Origin: Malania oleifera
Lineage: Eukaryota; Streptophyta; Magnoliopsida; Santalales; Ximeniaceae
DNA: 64,000 nt
Assembly: GCF_029873635.1 (NCBI RefSeq)
Contig: NC_080422.1
Coordinates: forward strand, 11,005,764-11,069,763
Direction of reading: 5' to 3'
The notes below the pieces were generated by a model. That model worked only from the letters and a program-made list of their open reading frames with translations. It did not search any database and was not told the DNA's origin. How positions within the stretch are numbered: the first letter of the stretch is position 1; each line of letters begins with the position of its first letter. Below, in pieces: positions 9,479 through 22,142 of the stretch. Both the position numbers and the translations under genes were made by a program.

Positions 9479-10360
9479 AATGATTGAAAGATACTATAAT
9501 ATCATGTATTATATGTTATAAGAACCCGAATGTTAGTTTAATTCAGTACAGGAGCACGGTACCGTAGCTTATAGATCAGATATCTATGATCAGATTGGTG
9601 CTAATCACCCCACGAGGGGGTGGAAGATGGATAGTCGAGTGCGGACGTCCACCTGGCAGTCCGAACTAGGGTGTGGCGGGCCCATCGTACTTACATACAT
9701 TTTTGACTCGACAGTGGTCGGCCAGCCATTGTCGGGTCCCACCTTCAGGCTGCACAACCCTTCATGGGGGGTAATACATGACATCAACTAACTATTCATC
9801 CTGGGTATGTTTTTCAGTATTATCAGTTATAATAGATGTTTTATGTACGATGTGATTTATTAGTAAATATGAAAGTATATGATTATTCAGTACGATATGA
9901 TGAATGTTTATAGAAATATGAAATGTACTGTACATGTATAATTGCCTTAAATGTTCATGTTGCCATACAGATGTATTTAGCTTATTTTCCCTTACTGAGA
10001 AGTGTCTCACCCCTGAACATTAAATGATTTTCAGGAAACCCAGAGAGAACGGCGGGTCAAGGCCGCCATTGACTGAGTTGAGCTTCCCTACTAGAAGGGT
10101 AAGCGTTGATCTAGGATCAGGAGATTTTTGTTGTATGATCCTAGAGTTATTTTGATGTTTTAGAAGTTGTGTATAAATACAGTATTTTGATGATGTAGTA
10201 AACTCTGGTATTATGTTTTATGGTTGGATGATTGAGATTTTATACTTACTTCTGCTTAGGTTTCCGCTGTGATTGACAGGTGTCCCCGTTACCCACGAGT
10301 TCGGGTTGACCTTTTTATTTATTATGTTACATTTTATATTAAGATAAGCATGGCATTACA

Positions 10361-10378
10361 GTTTGGTATCAGAGCCTA
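10361..10378 (+). other. Primer binding site of Gypsy A
   Basis: GTTTGGTATCAGAGCC directly follows the 5' LTR. It contains TGGTATCAGAGC, complementary to the 3' end of initiator methionine tRNA. Confidence 0.85.
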
Positions 10379-10675
10379 GGATACTAGGTTCTGTAGACTC
10401 TAGAGTACAGCAGTAATAATACCAGAGTATAGGATAAGGGGATTGATGTCTGGTTTTGTAGTTTAGATACAGAACTTCCGTGGTGGTTTGTGTGATTTTC
10501 TTGCGGTGACGATTTCAGGAAACCCATGGTAAACTATTGTCGGGTTGGGTATCTAGGTTCCAAGATTGAACCATGAATTAAGATCAGGGGAGATGAATTA
10601 ATTAGGAGAATATATTATATGAGTTGGGTGATATGTATAGTGAAGGGGTTCTGAGTTAAGTTATTTGTTTTCAGG

Positions 10676-13600
10676 ATGGACCCTGGTGGCAATAGTGCCC
10701 ATGCCAGTGGGAGTGAGGGTGCTGAACCATCAGGCTCTATGGGCAGTGATTCAGATGCAGTTCTACGCAGCGTGGAACAACAGGTTATGGCAGAAATTGC
10801 CAGGAGTTCGAAGGAACAGGATGGTCCATCGGCAGGCCACAGTAGCTCGATAGAGAAATTTATAAAGATGAATCCCCTGGCCTTCTCAGGAGGAACATAT
10901 CCTGTAGTCATTGAAAATTGGGTGCAGGAGATAGAGAAAATATTTGTAATGCTGCAGTGTTCGAAGGAGCAAAGGATACTATTTGCCACATATAAACTGA
11001 CTGGAGAGGCCGAGAGATGGTGGTCGGCGGTGAGACTATTACAACAGAGGACTGTACCTATGGAGATGACGTGGGAGCGGTTTAAAGAAATATTCTTCGA
11101 CAGGTATTTTCCAGCCTCGTCCAGGGAGGCTAAGATTATGGAGTTCTTGAATCTGAAAGAGGGACAGCTGTCAGTGCAGCAGTACGCGGTGAGGTTCATC
11201 GAGCTATCTCATTTCGCCCCGTACATCATTCTTGATGAGGTGAAGAAGGTACAAAAATTTGAAAGAGGCCTGAGGAGAGAAATATACAAGCAATTATCAA
11301 TACTAAAGCTACCGGATTTCATCGAGCTGGTTAATTGAGCCACTATAGCAGAAATTGGTAATCGGTTGGAGGCCGAGGAGCAGAGACAGAAGAAGAGATC
11401 CACACCTTCTGGTTCCCAGCAGGGAGTCGGCCGTGCTTTGTAGGAGAGAGGTGGCTATTATAGAGACCGGAGACAGGAGACCGGGAATCGCGGTTTCCAG
11501 GGAGTGCAGCCATCTCTAGCTTGCCCATCTTTCGGGAAGAGACACCTGGGGGAGTGTCGTGCTGCGCGAGGTGTTTGCTACAGGTGCAGGGAGCCAGGAC
11601 TTATGATGAGGGAGTGTCCGACACAGATTGGTGCTACTCTTGCTCCTAGACCTGCTCGAGGAAGCTATCAGGTGCCATGTGGAGGCCAGCAGAGGAATAT
11701 GGCCCTAGCTAGGGTTTTTTCTTTGACGTCGGGTGATGCTGAGGTGGCCGGCAACTTGGTGACAGATATGGTTAATTTTTTTTCATTTAAAGTTATTGCA
11801 CTTTTTGATTCTAGTGCCACACATTCGTTTGTGTCCTTGGGGTGTGTTAAATTGTGTGGGGTTGAAACCCAATCATTAGATGTCGAGTTATTAGTGGCTA
11901 CTCCGACTGGGTCAGCGGTGAGATGTAGTAGGGTACTCTGTGGTTGTCCAGTTGATGTTCAGGGGAAGACTCTATCTGCTGAGTTGGTGGTGCTGGTTAT
12001 GCACAGGTTTGATATCATCTTCGGCATAGATTGGCTAGCAGCTAATTCTGCTATTATAGGCTGTCGTGTAAGAGAAGTGATATTCAGACCTCCAGGGAAA
12101 CCAGAATTCAGGTTTACAGGGTCACAAGTGCAATCTTTACCTCAGATGATCTCAGCTGTTTAGGTAAGGAGGCTGCTCTAGAAGGGCTATCTAGGATTCA
12201 TGGCTTTTGTGAAGGAAATGTCAAAAAATGAATTGAAGCTTATCAATATGCCTATGGTAAAAGAGTTTACAGATGTGTTCCCAGATGAATTACCAGGTCT
12301 ACCACCTGATTGTGAAGTAGATTTCCCTATTGATCTACTTCCAGGTATAGCGCAGATCTCTAAAGCACCATACCGAATGGCGCCAACAGAGTTGGCAGAA
12401 CTGAAAGATCAGTTGCAGGATTTGCTTGATAAGGGCTTCATACGACCTAGTGTATCTCCGTGGGGAGCTCCAGTGCTATTTGTGAAAAAGAAGGACGGGT
12501 CTATGAGGATGTGTATAGATTATAGAAAAATTAATAAAGTGACCATCAAGAAAAAATATTCTCTACCCCGTATCAATGACTTATTCGATCAGCTCCAGGG
12601 TAAACGAGTATATTCTAAAATTGACCTTTGGTTAGGTTACCATCAGGTAAAGGTGAGAGCAGAGGGTGTATCGAAAACAGCTTTCAAGACCAGATATGGG
12701 CTTTATGAGTTTCTTGTTATGCCATTTGGTCTAACGAATGCTCCTGTGATATTTATGGATTTGATGAATAGGATTTTTCATCCATATTTAGATCAGTTTG
12801 TGGTTGTTTTTATTAATGATGTATTGGTCTATTCGAGGAGATATGAGGAGCATGAGATACATTTAAGGCAGGTTTTGTAGATGCTTAGGGAGAAGAAGAT
12901 GTATACAAAATTCAGTAAATGTGAATTCTAACTCGAACAAGTTGTGTTTTGGGGGCATGTAATCTCAAGAGACGGTATTTCTGTGGATCCTAGCAAGATT
13001 GAGGCGGTAGTGAATTGAGCTAGACCGAGGAATGTCCAGGAGATTCGGAGTTTCTTGGGGCTAACTGGATATTATCGTCGTTTCATTGAGAGATTCTCAA
13101 CTTTGTCAGGACCATTGACACGACTGACGAGGAAGAATGTCATATTTGAGTGGGATGACATCTGTGAGTAGAGTTTTCAAGAACTAAAGCAAAGATTAGT
13201 CACAACACCAGTATTGGTTATCCTATCAGGGGGTGAGGGGTATGTCATTTACAGTGATGCGTCCTTGAAGGGACTTGGCTGTGTATTGAGGCAGCATGGC
13301 AGGGTAGTGGTGTATGCGTCTAGGCAATTGAAAGAACATGAAAAGAACTATCCTATACATGATCTTGAATTGGCTGCAGTGGTACACGCATTGAAAATTT
13401 GGAGGCATTACCTGTACGGCAAGCAGTGTGAGATTTTCTCTGACCACAAGAGCTTAAAGTATTTCTTCACGCAGAAGAAACTGAATATGAGGCAAAGAAG
13501 GTGGTTGGAGTTAATTAAGGATTTTTATTGTACCATCAGTTATCACCCAGGGAAAGAAAATGTGGTAGCTGATACATTGAGAAGGAAATCCAGGGAACTA

Positions 13601-15157
13601 GTGTTGGCAGCTATGGAGATCCAGTATCCGATCATGATGGATCTAGAGAGATTCGGCATTGAATTGATCGAGAGTAATACTCCAATATGTATCTTCAGTT
13701 TAGTGGTACAGCATACTTTGCAGGAAAGAATTATAGTTGCTCAGAAAGAAGACCCAGAATTAGTAGAGGTGATGGACAGAGTGGAGGATTGTCAGGGAGA
13801 GGAATTTTGCATTTCAGATGATGGAGCTTTACAGTTTCGTTCTAGATTATGTGTTCCTGCTGATGCTGACATCAGGAAGACTATTTTAGATAAGGCTCAC
13901 AGATCTTTATATATGGTTCATCCCAGTAGTATGAAAATGTACAAGGATCTGCGAGAGTTTTACTGGTGGAGTGGTATGAAGAGGGAGATTACCGAGTATG
14001 TAGCCCAGTGCTTGACGTGCCAGCAGGTAAAAGCTGAGCACCAGAGGCCAGCAGGCCAGTTGCAGCAGTTATTTATCCCAGAGTGGAAGTGGGATCATAT
14101 ATCTATGGACTTCGTGTCAGGACTACCGACGGCATTACATGGCCAGAATGCCATTTGGGTGATTGTTGACCATTTGACTAAGACCGCCCATTTTCTTCCT
14201 ATCAAGATTAGCTATTCCCTCAGCCGTTTAGCAGAGATTTACATTTAGGAGATAGTTCGTTCTCATAAGGTACCTGTATCTATTGTGTCAGATCGAGACC
14301 TGCGATTCACGTCACGATTTTGGAGGAGCTTGTAGGAAGCTTTATGGTCTCAGCTATCTTTCAGCATGACATTCCATCCTCAGTTAGATGGGCAAACTGA
14401 GAGGACGATACAGATACTAGAAGATATGCTTTGAGCGTGTGTATTAGACTTTAGGGGTAGTTGGACTCAGTTCATGCTACCGGTAGAGTTCGCGTATAAT
14501 AACAGTTACCAGTCCAATATTGGCATGACACCATTTGAGGCTTTGTACTATAGGAGATGTCGATCTCCTTTGTATTGGGACGAGACGGGTGAGCAGTGAG
14601 TTGTGGGTCTAGAGATGGTGCAACAGGAATACGATAAGGTTTAGCTTATTAGGGAAAGAATCAGTGCAGCTCAGAGCCGACATAAAAGTTATGCCGATAA
14701 TCGTTGCAGGAATTTGGAATTCGACGTTGGAGATCATGTGTTTCTGAAGATAACTCCGTTAAAATGAGTTATAAGGTTTGGTAGGAAGGGGAAACTTAGC
14801 CCTCGGTTTATCGGTCCATTTGAGATTTTAGAGAAAGTGGGGTCGGTGGCCTACAGGCTAGCTTTGCCACCTACACTATCTAGGATACACGACGTATTCC
14901 GCGTATCTATGTTGAGGAAATACGTCCTAGATCCTTCCCATATTATCAGCTATAGTGAGTTAGAGCTCAGTGATTCACTAGTTTATGAGGAGGTACCAGT
15001 GCAGATTCTGGACCGAAAGGAACAGGAACTACGCAATAAGAAAATTCCTTTGGTAAAAGTTCTATGGAGGAATGACGCAGTAGAAGAGGCTTCTTGAGAA
15101 CTCGAGGAACAGATCAGATAGAAGTATCCACAATTATTTCAAGAAGTCCATACATAA
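10676..15157 (+). pseudogene. Gypsy A gag-pol polyprotein (broken)
   Basis: The start ATG at 10676 follows an untranslated leader. The gag domain runs to about 11500. The zinc knuckle at about 11577 reads CYRCREPGLMMREC, with the His replaced by Leu. The protease has DSSATHSF where DSGA is usual. RT (about 12250-12900) has the [16 protein letters not shown] block, but the active site reads FINDVLVY, so one catalytic Asp is Asn. RNase H ([23 protein letters not shown]) and the HHCC region with CLTCQQ follow. The integrase shows MDFVSG, SDRDLRF and GQTERT. The C-terminal chromodomain-like block is [17 protein letters not shown]. Stops interrupt it at 11336, about 11441, 12161, 12878, 13017, 13168, 14246, 14332, 14432, 14641, 14764 and 15095 among others. 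Most replace expected Trp, Arg or Gln codons. Confidence 0.92.
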
Positions 15158-15710
15158 TTAAGAATGTGAGTAAATATGTAATATTTCATTTGTAGGTACA
15201 TGTAATGTTTTAGGTAGTATGTGATATTTTAGTTTTGGGGGAAATTTTCTCTTGGTATATGTAATCTCCTAGGACTTGAAATGTAACCACGATATTCCCC
15301 CGCCATAAGTGAGGGTAAGTAATAAAATAAGTAGACCATTTTTCCTAATAAGGGGTGATGAATTATATGAATAGTAAATTTCTAGGACAAAATTTTATGA
15401 GGGGAGAATATGACAACCCGAATAAAAATGGTATTTAAAATAATAAAGAGGAAGGCAAATTATCAGAGGCCTCGTCGACGAACACAGGGGATTCGTCGAC
15501 GAGAGTATAGGAGGACCTCTTCGACGAAGGTAAGATTTGTCGACGAGGAAATACCGAGAGAGGTTTTGAGCAGTATAAATTTCATCGACGAGGAGTGGAT
15601 CACGTCACGAAATTACTTAAGGACTCGTCGATGAGATGACATGGCTTGTTGATGAATCCAGTCCTATAAATATCAAAAACCCAGATTTAAATGTCAAATT
15701 TTAGAAAAAA

Positions 15711-15712
<2 letters not shown>

Positions 15713-15795
<83 letters not shown>
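15713..15795 (+). repeat. (CA)n(CT)n microsatellite in Gypsy A 3' LTR
   Basis: About 36 bases of CA repeat are followed by about 47 bases of CT repeat. The 5' LTR has only a shorter CT tract here (about 8650-8681), so this tract grew after insertion. Confidence 0.95.
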
Positions 15796-15799
<4 letters not shown>

Positions 15800-16478
15800 C
15801 GGTTTCTCTCCCTTCTCTCTTTGATTCTGGATACTTTGCTCGCCTGATCGACGATCTGAAGCCACCACGATGCTCCCGATGAAGTTCTCTGCATATCTGC
15901 CGGAGCGGATCGTTGGTGGAACTTCGTTGAAAATCATCCCTGAATTGAGGTAAGGCTTTTTAAGCCAAATTTGGTCTTACGGTAGTTATAGGAAATGATA
16001 TACACGTGAAAATACTAAATTTTAGTACTGAGAGTTTTCATTTTCAGGGTATTGATCAGGAAACCCTACAGATGTGAGACCAGAATTTATAGGGGCTTTC
16101 TCAGTAGCTAGGTAAGGAAATAAACTAAAGCAGTTATTTTCTATGCAAATTATTATTATATATGAGTAAATTTACTTTCAGAAAAACATGTATTATATTT
16201 GTATATTACAAAAGAAATTGTACATTTGGGAAAAATATTGCTAATATGTTGAAATGAATATATATGTATAAGATGTCAAAAACTATGATTTTAGAATATA
16301 ATGTATGGTTTTATACGGCAAATGTGTAGCATGAATATTATTTTATGTGGAAAAATATCATGATATGACAATGATATGAATGAAATATGTTTTGAGAAAT
16401 TATGAAAGAATACTGTACATTATGATGTTGGAAATACATGATAAATTGCTTATTTTCAGAAATGATATACATATATGA

Positions 16479-16652
16479 AATGATTTCGGCGCGAGGCCGT
16501 ATTTATGTATGATTTCGACGCGAGATCATATTTATGTATGATTTCAGCGCGAGACTGTATTTATGTATGATTTCGGGATGAGGTCGTATTTATGTATGAT
16601 TTTGGCGCGAGGCCGTATTTATGAAATGTTCGGCGCGAGGACGTATTTATGA
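16479..16652 (+). repeat. 29-bp LTR minisatellite, six copies
   Basis: It has the same unit as at 9363-9478. The last unit is shortened. Confidence 0.85.
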
Positions 16653-17770
16653 AGTGACTGAAAGATGCTATAATATCATGTATTATATGTTATCAGAACT
16701 CGTATGTTAGTTTAGTTCAGTACAGGAACACGGTACCCTAGCTTATAGATTAGATATCAATGATCAGATTGGTGCTAACCACCCCACGAGGGGGTGGGAG
16801 ATAGATAGTCGATGTGGCTTTCAGTAGAGTGTGGACGTCCACCTGGCAGTCTGGACCAGGGTGTGGCGGGTCCATCGTACTTACAGACATTTTTGACTCG
16901 GCAGTGGTCAGCCAGCCATTATCAGGTCCCACCTTCGGGCTGCACAACCCGTCATGGGGGGTAATACATGACATCAGCTAGCTATTCATCCTGGATATGT
17001 TTTTCAGTATTATCAGTTATAACAGATGTTTTATGTATGATATGATTTATTAGTAAATATGAAAGTATATGATTATTCAGTACGATATGATGAATGTTTA
17101 CAGAAATATGAAATGTACTATATATGTATAATTGCCTTAAATGTTCATGTTGTCACACAACTGTATTTAGTTTATTTTTCCCTACTGAAAAGTGTCTCAC
17201 CCCTGAACATTAAATGATTTCAGGAAACCCAGAGAGAACGGTGGGTCAAGGCCTCCGTTGAGTGAGTTGGGCTTCCCTACTAGAAGGGTAAGCGTTGATC
17301 TAGGATCAGGAGATTCTTGTTGTATGATCCTAGAGTTATTTTAATGTTTTGGAAGTTGTGTATAAATATAGTATTTTGATGATGTAGTAAACTCTGGTAT
17401 TATGTTTTATGGTTGGATGATTGAGATTTTATACTTACTGCTGCTTAGGTTCCTGATGTGATTGACAGGTGTCCCAATTATCCACGGGTTCGGGTTGACC
17501 TTTTTATTTATTATGTTACATTTATATTAAGATTAGCAGGTCGTTACATGGATAGTAAAAAAAAGTCACTAAAATTCAAAGGGTTATGTGAGGATCAACA
17601 TGTGTCAGTTAACATGCACTCATCATGATATGAGTTTAATACCAAATGTGAACAAATGTGATACCAAATGGGAACAAATGAGCCGACTTTGAAATTTTTA
17701 ACCAATTGTGAATATTAAGTGATGTTGCTCCCCCTGAATTAAGTCATTTAATATAATTCTAGGCAACTTT

Positions 17771-20516
17771 TCAACTATGCATTAGGCCTAATTCATGTCT
17801 AATTTGGATAAACCTATCCTCTACAAGTGGTTTTGTGAATATGTCTGCCCATTGTTCATCTGTGCATACAAACTCAAGTGTCACATCTCCTTTTTGCACA
17901 TGATCACAAAGAAAATGATGTCTAATTTCTATATTTTTAGTTCGTGAATGTAATATATAATTCTTTGAGATGTTTATTGCACTCGTATTGTCGCATCTTA
18001 TAGGAATTGTGTCATAACTTAATCCAAAATCCATTAATTGTTGTTTCATATATAGCGTTTGAGCACAACAACTTCCTGCTGCTATGTATTCAACCTCAGC
18101 CATGGAAAGAGCAATTGAATTCTGCTTCTTGGAAAACCAAAAGACTAAAGAATGTCCTAAGAAATGACATGTGCCACTCGTGCTGTTCCTATCCACTTTG
18201 CTACTAGCAAAATTAGCATCTGAATTGCTGATACTCTCAAAGGATGTATACTTTGGATACCATAACCCCAGTTCAATAGTTCCTATAAGGTATCTAAGTA
18301 TTCATTTGACAATTAACAAATGTGACTCTTTTGGTGCAACTTGAAATCTTGTGCACAAACATACGCTGAACATTATGTCAGGTTTGCTTGTAGTCAGATA
18401 TAATAAGCTACCGATCATTCCACGATAGAGCTTGACATCTACTGGTATACCTTGTTCATTTTTGTCTAATTTCAAAGAAGAGCTCATAGGTATCCCTAGT
18501 ATTTTTCCATTTTCCATGTTAAACTTTTTTAGCAGATCTCTAACGTACTTCGATTGATTTATAAAAATTTCATATTTCTCTTGTTTGATCTGAAGTCCTA
18601 GGAAGAAATTTAGTTCACCTATCATGCTCATCTCAAATTCATTTTACATAGTACTTGCAAACTCATTACACAATTCTTCATTTTTTGCTCCAAAAATGAT
18701 ATCATCTACGTCTACTTGAACTAGGAGCATATTTTATTTTTTGAATAATGTTGTGTCTATCTTTCCTTTGATAAATCCATTATCCAGTAGAAAACCGCTT
18801 AACCTTTCATACCAAGCTCTAGGAGCTTGCTTTAAACCGTACAAGGGTTTAGTTAGTCTATAAACATGTTTTGGATACTTATGGTTTTAAAAACCTGGGG
18901 GTTGTTCTACATATACCTCTTCACTTATGTAGCCATTCAAAAATGCACTTTTGACATCCATTTGATATAGTTTGTAATCCTTAAAAGCAGCAGAAGCTAA
19001 CAACATACGAATGAGTTCCATTCTAGCTATAGGTGCAAAGGTTTCCTCAAAGTCTATTCCTTCTTCCTGGTTATATCCCTGAGCTACTAGTCTTACCTTA
19101 TTTGTAACAACTATCCCATGTTCATCTTTCTTGTTCTTATATATCCATTTTGTTTCAATAATTGTCTTATCCTCAAGTTTAGAAACTAATGTCCATACTT
19201 TATTTCTATCAAACTGATTTAACTCTTCTTGCATGGACATCACCCAAGATTCATCCTCAATTGCTTCACTCACATTTCTAGGTTCTTCTTGAGACAGAAA
19301 GGCAAAATGAGTAATCATATTCCTAAGTGAGGATCGTGTGGCTACTCTACATAATGTTCACCTATTATTTGATCAATGGGATGACTCTTTATGTACTTCC
19401 ATTCTCTAGGTAGTTTATTAACCTCATTTTCAATTTGATTAGTTTCAGAAGATGGTTCCTTAATTTTATTTCTCTTTTCTGAATCATTTTCAATAGATAG
19501 TTTTTCAAATTCCTTATTTATCTTAATTTCATCTTCATCAGTCCTTTTAGCAAAGGGATTTGACTCATCGAATACTACATGAATGGATTCTATAACTGTT
19601 AGTGTTCGTTTATTATATACTCTGTAGGCTTTACTATCTAAGGCATACCCTAGAAAGATACCTTCATCTGATTTCACATCAAACTTTCCTAAATGTTCAT
19701 TGTCTTTAAGCACAAAACATTTACAACCGAAGATATGAAAATATGATATGTTTGGTCTATAGACATTCCATAATTTGTAAGGAGTCTTATTTAGAGATGG
19801 TCTAATCAAAACTCTATTTAGAACATACCAGGCGGTATTTATTGCCCCAGCCCAGAAGTACTTAGGTAGTTTATGTTTGCTAAGCATAGTTCTGGCCATT
19901 TCTTGTAAGGACTTTTTCTTTCTTTCAACTATACCATTCTGCTGTGGTGTTCTAGGAGCTGAAAAATTATGAGTTATTCCTAATGAATTGCAGTAGTCTT
20001 CCATGCTTTGATTTTTAAATTCTCTTCCCTTATCACTTCGGATTTTAGTGACAGTATAATCCTTTTCATTTTGAATTTTCTTACACAGATTTATGAATTG
20101 TTCATATGCTTCATCTTTGTAATCTAAAAATAGTACCCATGTATATCTTGAATAATCATCAACTATGACGAATGCATATGATTTTCCTCCTAAACTCTGA
20201 GTTGGGTTTGGACCAAATAAATCTAAGTGTAGCATTTGAAGTGGCCTAGTAGTAGAGATTACTTTCTTCTTCTTAAAGCTAGTTCTTGCTTGTTTTTCTA
20301 GTTGACATGCATCACATATTTTATCTTTCACGATTTTAGTCTTAGACAATCACTTAACTAATTATCCCTTAACAAGTTTAGATATTCAGTCCATGTTTGC
20401 ATGTCCTAATCTCCTATGCCAAATCCAACTAATCTCATTTATAGCAGAAAAACAAGTAACATGTTGAGAAGCAAGATTGTCAAGGCTAGTGGTGTAGACA
20501 TTTTCATGACGATCAG
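17771..20516 (-). pseudogene. SIRE-type pol: integrase, RT, RNase H (broken)
   Basis: Read on the minus strand. Before the hAT break, WHRRLGHANMD and CDACQLEKQ give the zinc-binding HHCC of integrase (about 20440-20290). The core at 20349-19342 has LHLDLFGP, IRSDKGREF and GIVERK with the D, D and E. RT starts near 19318, with [30 protein letters not shown] sequence up to 18887. Its palm motif at 18701-18712 reads DVDD where YVDD is expected, a damaging change. The C-terminal RT part at 18631-18302 reads GELNFFLGLQIKQ. RNase H at 18196-17771 has DRNSTSGTCHFLG, ALSMAEVEYIAAGSC and QWADIFTKPL. Stops between 18887 and 18632 and around 20340 break the frame. Function in this copy is lost. Confidence 0.9.
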
Positions 20517-20524
20517 CAGTAAAC
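20517..20524 (+). repeat. Left target-site duplication of the hAT element
   Basis: CAGTAAAC here pairs with TAGTAAAC at 25603-25610. Seven of eight bases match, and 8 bp is the normal hAT duplication length. Confidence 0.8.
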
Positions 20525-22142
20525 TAGGGGTGAGCATAATTCGGTGAAAATCGAATTAACCGGATTAACTAGCCGAAATTGGTCGGTTCGGTTTGGGTAA
20601 AAAATCTGGTCCGGTCGGTTTGGTTAAAATTATACAAACTTTCGGTTAATTGGTTTCGATTCGGTTAACAGTTAAAAAATATCGATTAATCGATTAACCG
20701 AATAACTAATAGTTTACATTTTTAATATAATTTATAATAGGGTGGTCCGTGGTCGGGCAGGGCAGGGCAGTGAACTGAGTGAAGTGTGAACACTGAACAG
20801 CTGCAACAGCAGTCGGGTGACTCAGGGCCTCGGGCTTGGCTGCTGTCCGCTTAGGGCTTAGGGCTGGGGGGAAAAAAGGCTTCGTTCACAACTTCACACT
20901 TCACACTCACAGACTCATAGTGGGGAATCTGGGGATTGCCGGATTGGGGATTAGAGTTAGGGTTTCTCACTTTCTCAGTTTCTCTATGCTCTACGCCTTT
21001 GCCGAGTGCCGATCTGCCCCGCACGGCGCACCCCCGCAGGCCGCAACTCTCCTGCCTCTCCATCAAACCAGTGGACCACCTCTCAGAGTAAGCAAATCTC
21101 CTCTGGCCTCTTCGAGTCTTCGGCAGCTCGGCTCTCCAGACTCCAGAGTCCAGCCTCTCGTCTCAGTCCTCAGCGTTTCAGACTCTCAGCCACTAGCTCG
21201 CCGTGCAAACCGAGACCCCAGTAACTCTTCCTCTCATCCTCCTCCTCCTCCTCCTCTTCTTCTTCTTCTTCTTCCACTTTTGTTATTATATTTATGTGCG
21301 TTTTTTGGGTTTGCATTTATCGACATTTTTGCTGCTTCATTTTTAATTTCTGGTAGAAATTATTAGAAGGTTAAGAATGGAAAATATGATTTGTCTTTGA
21401 AGTTGATTTTGCATTTAGGATGAATATTTCAGTTTCAATGTAAATAGTTACAACCTTCAGATTATTCAACAAATTTGGTTTTGTGAGTATTAACGAATTC
21501 AGCTTCAAAATATTTAATGGATGCTCCCAAACACCACCTTAGAGCCATGAAAATTAGGTGAAATCTAGAGAAAATTTATCCTAGTTCTTGGTTAGTTTTA
21601 TTGGAATGCATTAGTTAGTGCTTGACAATTTTAAATCTTGAAAGTTCAATGAGAACATATTCAAGTGTCTGCTTCCATTTTATTTTGTGGAAAAATGTTG
21701 TATTGTAATTTTATTTTCTTTTAGCCAGAAATAAGTGATGCAAATTTATTCATTAAAATGCTATTCACAACAAATGCATCGATTAAATTTGAGTGCGATG
21801 ATCAACGCGTGCTCATTGCATGCATTTTTAATAATTGAAACCTAGAACCACATTTTTTAAGCTTTCTGCATATGATAGCCACTTGCTAAGTTATGAATAT
21901 GAATGCAATAGGTAAGCATATTGTTTTATTTTAGTTTTTTCCTTCAATAAACAAAGTCATACGTGTTTCTTTAGGTCAATCTACTGTTGATGACATAGTA
22001 AGCATGTAAAAGTTTTTAAGGTAAGAAATAAGAATGCTTTATGTTGTGATCAGAGTATTTTTTAAAAAAATTTGGATTAGTACTCTTCTATGATGGACTT
22101 TACCCTTCTTTTTTATTTTTTTTTTCAGATATTAAAGGGAAA

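Larger units (their letters stand above)
8338..10360 (+). repeat. 5' LTR of Gypsy element A
   Basis: It begins TGTGACAACCCG and ends GGCATTACA, just before the PBS. It contains an octet of TCGTCGACGA-like palindromes (8401-8585), TATAAATA at 8595-8602, a (CT)n tract, and a 29-bp tandem repeat (about 9363-9478, four copies). Length is 2023 bp. Confidence 0.92.
8338..17548 (+). mobile_element. Ty3/gypsy chromovirus-like element A (Tekay/Del type), full length
   Basis: It is complete in structure: 5' LTR 8338-10360, PBS, gag-pol remnant 10676-15157, purine tract TGAGGGGAGAA, 3' LTR 15409-17548. Flanking TGGAT occurs on both sides (8333-8337 and 17549-17553), a perfect 5-bp target duplication. 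The polyprotein order gag, protease, RT, RNase H, integrase, and a C-terminal chromodomain-like module places it among chromoviruses. The LTR length and the module fit the Tekay/Del lineage. It lies in the untranslated 3' region of the SIRE-type element and in the opposite orientation. Many stop codons and a mutated RT active site make it incapable of self-movement. Confidence 0.93.
15409..17548 (+). repeat. 3' LTR of Gypsy element A
   Basis: It is the partner of 8338-10360 and begins TATGACAACCCG (TG to TA) after the purine tract. It is longer (2140 bp) mainly because of an expanded (CA)n(CT)n tract (15713-15795) and extra 29-bp units. It ends CGTTACA before the target duplication TGGAT. Confidence 0.92.

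Noticed and set aside
10615..11199. Minus-strand open frame of 194 codons
   Set aside because: It is opposite the Gypsy A gag, which is recognised on the + strand; this frame is a shadow.
15701..15937. Open frames with long Cys-Val and Arg-Glu runs
   Set aside because: They are translations of the (CA)n(CT)n microsatellite in an LTR.
17549..17770. An env-like gene after SIRE pol
   Set aside because: Only about 670 bp (with 7891-8337) lies between RNase H and the LTR, and it has no open frame or membrane segment.
20836..21366. Open frame of 176 codons in the hAT 5' region
   Set aside because: Composition is low-complexity (Ser, Pro and Leu runs from CTC/TTC repeats), and it lies in the GC-rich leader before the transposase.
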